Made by a program: the position numbers and the translations under genes. From Cucumis sativus (Eukaryota; Streptophyta; Magnoliopsida; Cucurbitales; Cucurbitaceae): 64,000 bases of DNA. The notes beneath the pieces were generated by a model. That model ran no database searches. It saw only the letters and a list, made by a program, of their open reading frames with translations, and was not told the origin of the DNA. Of the stretch, positions 23,399 through 32,815 are shown piece by piece; within the stretch, counting starts at the first letter, position 1, and every line of letters begins with the position of its first letter. The DNA lies in assembly GCF_000004075.3 (NCBI RefSeq), contig NC_026661.2, forward strand, positions 434,001 to 498,000, given 5' to 3'.

Positions 23399-26379
23399 TC
23401 AGTACCTCCTAGGAAAACGATCCATGAACCGACCAGAAGGGCATTCGTATGCCAGGTGACCACGTCCCCCGCAATTATGGCAGATCATCAAAGGACCCAT
23501 GCAATCCCTACTCATATGGCCAAGTTGCTGACAGTTCCTGCACACAACATCTCGATAACCACTACCACTACCACGTCCGCTACCACCACCACTGCTGATG
23601 CCTCGGTCTCCCCGGTCTCCGAGGACGTTGGACTTGGGACACTGTCTGGCGACATGCCCCGATACATTACACAGGTTGCAAATAGGGTCATTTGGACAAT
23701 CGCGAGCAAGATGGCCTGTCTTCCTACAATTGTTGCATGCCTTCTCATTAGTACAATCAGCTGCTATATGACCTTGCTTGTAGCAATTATTGCAAAGCCT
23801 CAAGTCTCCAGGTGGCATGGGAGGAGCTGTACAGTCCCTGGCTCGATGTCCCGCCTTACCACATGTGTGGCAAATGCCTTCATTGGGACAGCTACTTGCC
23901 ATGTGACCAGGTTCTCGGCAGTTCCAACATAGTGATTTTGTTGTGCACTCTGAAGCAATATGCCTAGTAGACGCAGAATCATGAATTTATCAATTAAAAA
24001 CTAGGCCATAAGTAAAAAGGACCATTGTTCAAAGATGTGCATGCTAAGCATGCAATCATAATCAAATTCCCACTTTGATAGCATCTTACAATATGTATTC
24101 TAAGTCAACTCCAAATCTCAAGCAAAATAGTATACTTCTAAGAGTGTTGTCATTTTCAAAACCATTCTTAAACATGTTTTAAACCTTTAAAACCAATTTT
24201 GATGATACGAGAATTGCATTTAAAATTGTAAAACTAATTTTAGTGATTAAAGACGTGTTTCAAAATATCATTTTAGCTCTTCCAAAATCACTCCCCACTA
24301 AGTCAACTACAAACATTGAATACTCCTAGCCAATGATATTCAGACCAAATCCGTAATTCTCATGTCAAGTAGAATGGAAATAACAAGCCACTTATTGAAA
24401 TGCCAGAAATAAGTAGAATGGTGAACATTTAGGTAAATAAAAAACAAGCAGTGTCCCAATAAACTTCTGTGACCAAATTGACCACAAAGGCCATAAGCAC
24501 AAGATCAAGTATCCTTACCCAGGCAGACCACAATTGTGACAAATTGCCACATTGGGACATTCTCTTGCAAAATGGCCTGGCCGCTTGCAATTCTTGCAAA
24601 GATTGTCTCGACTGGCAATGAAATCAGATTAAGATTAGCAGCTCAATGCTAAGTATGGAAAGATGAAAGATATACATAATGAAAAAATTAATAATAAAAA
24701 GAAAAGGATTCATTCACGACGTTATATGGTCCCAATGCAAGAGCAACACACCCTTAAACTTCTTTTTAATACAGTTATAAAGGGTAAAACAACTTGAACA
24801 CAAGCTTTCCATTTACATTTGTCCACAATTACTCAAACTTACCAATCCTACACTCTGAACTTCAACAACAAAATACCCCAAAGTCTTCGACTTTTCCCAC
24901 CAACTAACAACTGGAACAATGAGAATCCTTGAAGAAAGCAGTTTATAACTTCATAATCTAATGCTATGATAATTCATTGACTTGGATGGAACGCTATGAT
25001 TATGCTCGTTTGGATGCATCTTCATGGTGCTCATTATCCAGATATTTTCAGGATTATTCTTTGTAGGAGATTGTTTTAAATTGGCCAGCCTTTATAGCCT
25101 CCCCACCTTGAAGCTCTAGATTATCATATCTCCTGGATCAGTCTTCTGCTCCAATAGTTTTTGCTCAATCAAGAATTATTATTTTTGTTCTGTATTTGGC
25201 TTGCTGCCTTGCTTTATGATTCTGATTTGGATAGTTTTTTATTTTCTATCATCTTTTTTGGCCTTGTATTGTGGCCTTTAATTTGATATTGTGTTGCTGT
25301 ATTGCTTTTATTAACCTGATATGTGGATTTTTATTTTCGCTTTTTGGATGTGATGAGAGCGCTAGTTGAGATGCCTAGGTGCGCCTGCCGATCCTCTCCC
25401 TCCCCCCTATTGCTCTTTGTATACCTCTCATGTACATTGAGCTTTGTCTCTATTTTCAATATTAATAATAGTGACACTCGTATCCTTGTCTAAAACTTTA
25501 TAATCTTATGCACACCAAAACTGCCTTGTGAACGCAAACTCCACCCTTGAGATCTTACTCAATAAGGAGGTGTTTGGGCCAAGGAACAAAGTTGTGAACT
25601 CCAAGTAGTTGTGAAATCAAGGGAGCAAACCCTTGAAGTCCCGTGTAAGAAGTTAATAAGACATAAAATTGATGTTTTTTAGTTGAGGAATCCACAAACT
25701 CCTCAAGCCAAACGAATAATGGAGTTCACAACTCCATGCTTCACTACTACTCCCCCAACTCCTTGGTCCAAACCCCTAAATGACAAACATATATCATGAT
25801 AGAACAAAGACTTCTTTTTCCATACCAATATATGATCATCTCCAAAGAAAACAGAATCAGCACCAAATACTATTACAGTGCAATTAGTATAACATGGAAT
25901 AATGGAAATTATATGTATTGCATCTGTGCAGGAAACTTCCAAGTCTGCTCAGCCATGGTTAATGCAAAGAATCGATAAGTTCATCAAACACAAAACATGC
26001 AAAAACAACTGAGCACAATATGCAAAGGCTACATAAATTCCTTTAAAACATAAGACTCCATGACCATGTCTGACTGTTACATGAATCTGTGTGTGTAATG
26101 ATAAGATACGAGATAATAATTGATGATTGAATGAAATATACCCAAAAGGATTAAATAAAATGAATGCATAACAAAAAATACACATCTGCAGATTCTTCCC
26201 CAGCCTACACACATCAGAAATGAGATATATAAATAACTTATCAAAATCAGAAACCTGAAACCCCGACGTGATTCTCTCCTGTATGGTGCATCACGATATG
26301 AAAAACGATCAGACCGGATCTTACGATCCAGTGGGCTCCTGCTTCTGCTCCTGCTTCGACTCCTGCTATCTGAACTCAT
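23399..26379 (-). CDS. RS-rich protein with nine CCHC zinc knuckles (GIS2/CNBP-like)
   Basis: Three coding exons, 26379-26255, 24611-24519 and 23963-23399, join in frame to 260 aa (both introns GT-AG; phases agree at AG/T and GG/G). The protein opens with MSSDSRSRSRSRSRS, an RS run, and then carries nine C-x2-C-x4-H-x4-C knuckles, from CKNCKRPGHFAREC to CHNCGGRGHLAYEC, with a Gly/Ser/Arg-rich spacer between the seventh and eighth. Proteins of this kind bind single-stranded nucleic acid; plant and yeast relatives (GIS2, CNBP) act in RNA binding and translation control, and the RS start suggests contact with splicing factors. The role is inferred from family. The ATG at 26379 is the first in the frame and follows a possible 5' UTR acceptor (TTATCAG, 26411-26412). 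Other annotators may call it zinc finger protein GIS2-like. Confidence 0.9.
25000..25500 (+). mobile_element. LINE 3'-end remnant in intron 1 of the zinc-knuckle gene
   Basis: The sequence ends in CTCTTTGTATACCTCTCATG, TACATTGAGC and an ATTAATAAT run, the usual 3' UTR text of plant LINEs; a similar string occurs at about 54130-54200. It has no open frame. Left border uncertain. Confidence 0.4.
25566..25776. mobile_element. Tourist-like (PIF/Harbinger) MITE, 211 bp
   Basis: Left end GGAGGTGTTTGGGCCAAGG and right end CCTTGGTCCAAACCCC are imperfect terminal inverted repeats. They are flanked by TAA on both sides (25563-25565 and 25777-25779), the target duplication of PIF/Harbinger MITEs. Inside is GTTGTGAACTCC with its complement GGAGTTCACAAC. 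It sits in intron 1 of the zinc-knuckle gene. Confidence 0.85.
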
Positions 26380-27567
26380 TTCCAAACTTATCCTTCAATA
26401 CTTATCCCCACTGATAAGTGAAAATACCACCACCACCAAAATATCACACCGATGCTGCCTCCTCCCTGTCCACATAACAACCACACACCCAAATTCATAT
26501 CCATGAATCCAAACCAAACTCTTTCTTTTCCCTTCAAATAGAAAACACCAATTTCCATTCCCATTCAACAAAGTAAAATTCCAACAAAACAAATACCACA
26601 TCCCCCCAACATCCAAGAATAATTATCCAATTCCTTGACTACATTCTTCATGCAATTTCAAGAGTGGCTCAAGTGAATATTACCAACACGTCACCAAACT
26701 AAGAATTCACCAGCGGTGAACCATCCACAAACAACATCCTCTAAAATTCACAATCCATATTGCTGCATCAACTTCTTTCACGATTTAACTATTTAGTCAT
26801 TTATGTCAACGATTTTTGTAAATTCCACAGTTATAACTGGTAATCTGTACTCCCACCAAGAGTGATCATTGTGGAAACAGTTCTTCAACTAATTATTAAT
26901 TTTGCAGAAAAGGTTATACAGTTAACTTGTGCAGCCGTTAAAATTCTCAACCATAGTCCTATAATTAGCTAATTAGGGAACCTCAGCCATGCATGTTTTC
27001 TTGGGGATTTTTTGCTAAATTTTTACAAGTGTATTGGTTTCTTGTAGCTGAAGTGTTTTATCCGTGGTTAACATTATTGTACTCTCTAATGCTTAGTGTT
27101 GGTGTCAGTTGTTTATTTTAGTTAGTTTTTGGCTGTAAGTTTAGTTGTTACCAGTTCAGGAGGTCAACAAGTTGTGTCCAACTCAGTTCTCCTTCTATAA
27201 AAAAGAACTTTTTTTTATAGAAACAACTGTTTCATTGAAGGAAAATGAGTACAACCCATACAAAAAACCAAGCCGTACAAAACCCCTAAAGAAAGAGGGC
27301 CAACTAGGTAAAATGTTTTATTTGGTATAACTACAAAAGTCCTTCATCTCACAAATGATGAGAGGCGAGGTTACCCATCCCAGCAAGTTCAATGATTTCC
27401 AGCACCAAGTAGAGTTCAAGAAGTTCATTAGGATATTCAAAAAGCTTCAAGAAACTTCAACCAGGTGTTTAGACCTCCATTAGAGAGGCCTCAATTGGTA
27501 GGAACATATACAATCCAACAGAAAGTCATATGGAAAGAGACCAATATGAATATGGCCAAAAATGAGG
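26380..27567. other. Probable 5' leader intron and repeat debris upstream of the zinc-knuckle gene
   Basis: No coding frame is convincing. A good minus-strand acceptor (TTTTCACTTATCAG) ends at 26411, so 26410-26380 may be the last leader exon and most of this stretch a leader intron. About 27195-27335 resembles a reverse-oriented LINE tail. The small frames here have no family resemblance. Confidence 0.45.
27195..27335 (-). mobile_element. LINE 3' tail, minus orientation
   Basis: On the minus strand this reads as GGTTGTACTCATTTTCCTTC, then CAATGAAACAG and a T-rich/A-rich end, like the tail of plant LINEs. Short and without coding sequence; border positions are approximate. Confidence 0.35.
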
Positions 27568-28682
27568 TGTTAGATGATATAACAGTAAATTTGTCTTCAC
27601 TCATCAGTTCAAGCTTTTGGGTTAATCATTGATTTATGTGATTTATGATCTATGACAATATGACCAATTTAGGGAGTCTCCATGGGCATATTCGTTGGTA
27701 CTGAAACTAAGGCTTATCCCACTTTCTTATGGAGACTCCCTTCTCAGTACATGTTTTCCTCTACTTTTAAGTTTTAATGTGGCGTTGTTGCTAAATAAAT
27801 AGAATATGAGCCCCTAATGAGTTTAAGATAGCTAGTTTGATCATTCTAGAACAAGTTCTTTTGAAGATGGGGGAATTTGATGTAACTTGAGCCTTACATG
27901 TTCTCTTGTGGATTTCTTGTTGTTTAAGTCTTTCATATCTGGTTTTTGCAGTCATTCAACAGTTTTTTTATCATTTGAAATAAAATTCCAGTTCTGATTT
28001 ACATCACAAATCCAAGAACAACGAAGGATAGAAACTACATTGATATAACTGATAAATATTTTTCTAACATAATAAAGCAAAGCTAACAAAAGCAATTTAC
28101 CATCCCTAGCGCCAATAATAACTACAGACTGATAATCTGACATCACTCTTAACTCGTGGAGAGATTATTCCAAACAAGATTCATATACAAACAAACAAAC
28201 ACAAATCCCAAACTTGGCTTATAAACCACTTCCCGCATTTAACCGTTCACGGACCCGAAAGAAAGATGCAGAAGCAACAGAATGCATCAAGAAATCACAC
28301 AAAAGATATTGAATACAGAAAATTAAGATTTATTCCAATGCTGAAGAATATACTCAAACATGAACTACGGAAATTAATGAATAAAGTAACCTAAGCCTGT
28401 AGCCCTAGAAATAAAAAAAAGACTAGTAAATGAGAAATGAAAGAGAAACTAACCTAATGCCAATGGCTATGCGTTTTTGGGCGATATTGCCGTAGCTTCA
28501 GTGGGTGAAGATGCAAAATTACGAACGGAACTGCAACGGAATGAGATTCGCGGGAGAACAGCCGCTGAAGAACGAAGATTTGTGAAGTGCGGAAGAAGAA
28601 ACGGTACATATCGGATCGAAAACGAAAAGGTGAAAGGCAATATTGGGCCATTTAACTAAGCCCAATTGTATTTTGGGCCGAA
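27568..28682 (-). repeat. Left arm of a ~1-kb inverted duplication
   Basis: Reverse complement of 28866-29870. By eye the aligned parts are well over 90% identical; one segment of roughly 100 bp near 27930-28030 is present only here. The arm begins at TGTTAGATGATATAAC, which matches a TRIM-like LTR end, and ends in GGGCCGAA. Read on the minus strand it carries a leader-like exon ending at 28454 (GGCATTAG, then GTTAGT). A 12-bp palindrome pair GGGAGTCTCCAT / ATGGAGACTCCC lies at 27672-27683 and 27729-27740. Confidence 0.9.
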
Positions 28683-28900
28683 GAAAAAGTCATATGTGTC
28701 ATTCTATACCATTCCTAAAAAATTGGAGTATATTCGAAATTTGAACTTTTTTTAAAAAATAAATATGATTTTTAAAAGATTTGGTGAAGTCGTGGACCTG
28801 GGCCCCACAATATTTCCATTTTTCCTTTATTTTATATATATATTACGTGGGGCCCACTACTTATTCGGCCCAAAATACTATTGGGCTTAGTTAGATGGCC
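28655..28900. promoter_or_regulatory. Probable bidirectional promoter at the centre of the inverted duplication
   Basis: The spacer 28683-28865 and the adjoining arm ends hold six GGCCCA/TGGGCC/GGGCCC-type (site II) motifs, such as TGGGCCAT, CTGGGCCCCAC and GTGGGGCCCAC, plus a TACGTGG core and a TATATATATAT stretch near 28833. Site II motifs are common in promoters of plant housekeeping genes. Because the first-exon copies point outward in both arms, it could drive the zinc-knuckle gene leftward and the 30303-31055 gene rightward. Function is inferred. Confidence 0.6.
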
Positions 28901-29870
28901 CAATATTGCCTTTCACCTTTTCGTTTTCGATCCGATATGTACCGTTTCTTCTTCCGCACTTCACAAATCTTCGTTCTTCAGCGGCTGTTCTCCCGCCAAT
29001 CTCATTCCGTTGCAGTTCCGTTCGTAATTTTGCATCTTCACTCACTGAAGCTACGGCAATATCGCCCACAAACGCATAGCCATTGGCATTAGGTTTGTTT
29101 CTCTTTCATTTCTCATATACTAGTCCTTTTTTTTTATTTCTAGGGCTACAGGCTTAGGGTACTTTATTCATTAATTTCCGTAGTTCATGTTTACGTATAT
29201 TCTTCAGCATTGGAATAAATCTTAATTTTCTGTATGCAATATCTTTTGTGTGGTTTCTTGATGCATTGTGTTGCTTCTGCATCTTTCTTTCGGGTCCGTG
29301 AACGGGTAGTTTATAAGCCAAGCCTGGGAGTTGTGTTTGTTTGTTTGTGTATGAATGTTGTTTGGAATAATTTCTCCACGAGTTAAGAGTGATGTCAGAT
29401 TATCAGTCTGTAGTTATTATTGGCGCTAGGGATGGTAAATTGATTTTGTTAGCTTTGCTTTATTACGTTAGCAAATTATTTATCAGTTATGTCAATGTAG
29501 TTTATTGTACAGAATTAGCAAGAAAGCCACAAGAGAACATGTAAGGCTCAAGTTACATCAAATTCTCCCATCTTCAAAAGAATATGTTCTAGAATGATCA
29601 AACTAGCTATCTTAAACTCATTAGGGGCTCATATTCTATTTATTTAGCAACAATGCCACATTAAAACTTAAAAGTAGAGGAAAACATGTACTGAGAAGGG
29701 AGTCTCCATAAGAAAGTGGGATAAGCCTTAGTTTCAGTACCAACGAATATGCCCATGGAGACTCCCTAAATTGGTCATATTGTCGTAGATCATAAATCAC
29801 ATAAATCAATGATTAACCCAAAAGCTTGAACTGATGATTGAAGACAAATTTAATGTTATATCATCTAACA
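28866..29870 (+). repeat. Right arm of the ~1-kb inverted duplication
   Basis: Mirror copy of 27568-28682, starting at TTCGGCCCAAAATA and ending at ATCATCTAACA. It carries the same leader-like exon in plus orientation, ending at 29092 (GGCATTAG, then GTTTGT), and the same 12-bp palindrome pair at 29698-29709 and 29755-29766. A 65-codon frame starting at ATG 28895 is also present in the left arm (ATG at 28651, minus) with only three residue differences; its TAG stop abuts the splice donor in both arms. Confidence 0.9.
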
Positions 29871-30175
29871 CTTCTCACTTGTGAGCTTGAAATATGTAGA
29901 AGATCCAACAAGTGAAAATAAAAATGAATTGGAGAGGAAATACATTGTAGGGTTTGATCACTTTTTTTAGTACAAAAACTTCAGGATTGGAGGAAGAAAT
30001 AAGAATAACGTGTTAGGATGCTAATTACCATTGAGCTAAACTTACTTTGGAATGGACCTTCTGCTTTTGATGTCATATTAAAATAATCACTAACTGACCC
30101 AAAAAACTTAAATAAATGGGTGAAAAATAATTTAATATTATATCATTTAATAGTAAACAAATAATAGAACCGTAG
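29795..30175 (-). mobile_element. TRIM-like retroelement overlapping the right arm end
   Basis: An LTR-like segment (about 29795-29870, ending ATATCATCTAACA) and a second, similar one (about 30090-30172, AATCACTAACTGACCC to ATATCATTTAATA) flank a short interior with CACTTGTGAGCTTGAAATAT and CCAACAAGTG. I recognise these strings from a common plant non-coding repeat. On the minus strand a degraded primer-binding site (ATGACATCAAAAGC) lies inside the second LTR border. A related copy lies at about 57420-57720. Confidence 0.45.
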
Positions 30176-30302
30176 TCATTTTGTGTGAACTGAAACTAGC
30201 AGAGTTACCTGTAGTTAAAAAAGAGTGTTTGATTTATTTTTTTTCCCATCCTTTGGTCATTGTCTTTCTGGTAAATTTACATATATGATTGTATGGAACA
30301 GC

Positions 30303-31055
30303 ATGGTCGAGGGGTCTATTTCTTCTCATCTTGACAGTGGACCAGAATCTAAAGAGCAAGTCGATGGTCTTACTCCTGAAGACATTGCTTGGGTTGATTC
30401 TTGCCTGATTAAAGAGGTACCAGATATTTCAGATGGCAATTGGAACGACATAAAGGATGCCTTGTTAGAAATCATTGACCTTTATCCTCAAGGTTTTGAA
30501 TCTTCTCTTGCTCTGAGCGATAATGTTCCAGGAGCTAGTAATGGCGACATCGATGTAGACATGCTTCCTTCTAACAATGTGAAGGAGCTTACATTCTCCT
30601 CAAGAGATAGTGATGATCTTATGAACGAAACAAGAATGGTGCCAGAAGATCATCCTATGAATGATACAGGAATAGCTTCGGAAGATCCCCAAATGCACCA
30701 TGATGACATCGATACTTCTCTGCCTTTTACTCTTGTCAAAAATCCATTTTTACCAACTTACAAAGAGGAAGTAGAAGGGAATGATGAGAATAATCAAGCT
30801 GGAATTGGGCATGAATTATCAGAAATTGGATCTGATTCGCCAATCAATAATATTTTCCATGTCTGGGATTTGAACTTTCCTCCAGTCGAGGATGAGCTCG
30901 TGGAGCAGCTGAACAAAGCCCTTACCGAAAATTCTGTTGAATTAGTCCCTTCAATGGACAGTAATCTTGGTGTGTCGAAAGACTTGAAGGAAGATTTACT
31001 TGATGACTTGATCAATAGCATTTCTGATCTATCTTTGGAACAGACTAAATACTAG
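30303..31055 (+). CDS. Acidic plant protein of unknown function
   Basis: One coding exon of 250 aa. The ATG at 30303 follows a splice acceptor (GGAACAG, ending 30301) by one base, so the gene has an upstream non-coding exon; the leader-like exon in the right arm of the inverted duplication, with its donor at 29093, fits. The protein is acidic and Ser/Asp/Glu-rich. It opens MVEGSISSHLD and has LTPEDIAWVDSCLIKEV near the start, which looks like a conserved helical motif, HVWDLNFPPVEDEL near residues 205-220 and a hydrophobic DDLINSISDLSLEQ helix at the end. There is no signal peptide or membrane segment. I do not recognise a named family; the conserved ends separated by a loose middle suggest a regulatory or adaptor protein, but no function can be claimed. 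Confidence 0.8.
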   Translation: MVEGSISSHLDSGPESKEQVDGLTPEDIAWVDSCLIKEVPDISDGNWNDIKDALLEIIDLYPQGFESSLALSDNVPGASNGDIDVDMLPSNNVKELTFSSRDSDDLMNETRMVPEDHPMNDTGIASEDPQMHHDDIDTSLPFTLVKNPFLPTYKEEVEGNDENNQAGIGHELSEIGSDSPINNIFHVWDLNFPPVEDELVEQLNKALTENSVELVPSMDSNLGVSKDLKEDLLDDLINSISDLSLEQTKY

Positions 31056-32815
31056 GGAGATAGTTGTTCTGGAGCCACTGACTTGTGGAAGTTCATATTC
31101 TCGAATCTCAACACTTGGCACTCTGGTCGTAATTTGAAATGTGTCACATTGGAATAGGGGTGATTTTGGAGATAGTAGCCTCAGACGATATAGTTCTACA
31201 ATTTTTATAGTCAAATTAGTGGGATATGTGAATACCTTTTTCTCTCCCAAAATCTGATTGACAGGTTTTCTCAACAATGATGTATTAGCAATTAGTACAT
31301 TTAAGATGTGATTTCATGGACAGTTAAATGCTTGCTTAATGACTAATTTTGTTTTCACAGAAGTAATTAATAAATCTAGTAGATTGTTGAATTTTTTCGT
31401 TTTTTTTCTTTATCATACATTATTGATTTTGAGGAGATTTATGAAAAATACAGAGATTATAATAATTAAATAAATTGGACCAAAATAGCATTTCAACTTT
31501 TCAATTTAACTAAACTTTATTTAAATCTAAATTTGAAGTATAGATTTTGTTAAGAATGCAATGGTTTTTTATTTATTTCAAATTAAAAATGTAAAATAAA
31601 GATAATTGATAAAAATACAAAAATATAGAAAGAAGAGTGTGAAGTGCGAAGAAGTAATTTGAAGATGAACTCTACGTTTCTTTTAGGAATGTAGAGAGTA
31701 GAGACAGAGTATGTATTGCAAGAGGGAGGGCATAGTACGGTATGGTTTAATAGTCATTTAAAAACAAGTAGGTTAATATCCTCGTGAGAATCTTGGATTG
31801 TCACTAAACAAACAACATTCTCATTGTTAATTCCACTACTTTCTTATTTCAAAAATAAAAAAGAAAAAAAAAACTACATTCATCAACTTTAAAAACTATT
31901 GTTTAAGTCAATACCCATCTAGCACAAAATTGAAAACCTTACAAACACGTTAAATTGAATATCAAATACGTAGACACTTATTACACTTTTCTAGCTCTTG
32001 AGATTATCAGGGTGTTCTACTTATCACATTGTTAAGCAATATTTTTGTAATTTTGATGATAAGAATACAATCAAAGCGTTTATTTTATTTACCCTAAACT
32101 TAAATATATTTTGTATTTGTTTGAATTTTTACATTGTCTTTTTCTTGTTTGTTGTTGTACAAAATGTTAGGATAACTAAAATTATCGTTATAGAAAATAG
32201 AAATAAAACTTAACAATCCAACTAAAAAATCATATGATTTTTTTTTTGTTGTTGTCTATCAAATCCTAAAAAACAATGAAAACTAATATATGGTTACATT
32301 ATAGATTATCTTTACTTATGAAATACATGCATTGTCGTATTAGAAACACATCACACATTGCAAAATGATTCGAGCCTTAAAGATAGTATTTACTTTAATT
32401 GAAACATTCATTTATAAGCCTTGTGAATATGTTAAATTTTAACATTACACGTGTTTATGGTTCTTAGGACTTCAAAATGAATCAAAACCATTTCATATAT
32501 TTGATTGTTAGATTTAAAATAAACTATCACGATTGAAATGAACATTGCTTGAGGACTTCTATTATTTAGCAATAAGAGGAATACTTCTAATGACATTTGT
32601 GAAGTTTCATAGAAAAAGTTACTTTTAGGATGAGGTGATGCATATAACTTATTATGGAGTCGAGGATGGATTGGGCTTAGAGTGAAAGTGAACCTTTGGG
32701 CTCCAAATCTCAATTGTCACTGCGTTGGAGAGGAATGGATTTGGGTGGAAGCCGAATGAATGGTCGTTAGCTGTCTCTCCCGCCACAATCTTTCTCGCTC
32801 TTTCCTTCACTTCCC
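31056..32815. other. Intergenic, no supported gene
   Basis: Strongly AT-rich. The first few hundred bases are likely the 3' UTR of the preceding gene; 32640-32815 is promoter and leader of the next (TGGGCT near 32673). Frames such as 31998-32213 are low-complexity Phe/Leu/Ile and unsupported. Confidence 0.6.

Noticed and set aside
27952..28146. 64-codon minus-strand frame beginning MMSDYQSVVIIGARDG
   Set aside because: The opening looks protein-like, but the frame lies in the leader intron side of the left arm, is not kept in the right arm beyond the first third, and ends in AT-rich text.
28477..29069. 60-codon frames antisense to the duplicated leader exon (28477-28659 plus, 28887-29069 minus)
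   Set aside because: They are conserved between arms only because the DNA is duplicated; the splice-competent orientation is the other one.
29150..29460. Possible C/D snoRNA in the right arm (TGATGTCAGATT, CTGA-like boxes)
   Set aside because: The C box is imperfect, no terminal stem was found, and conservation between arms is explained by the duplication.
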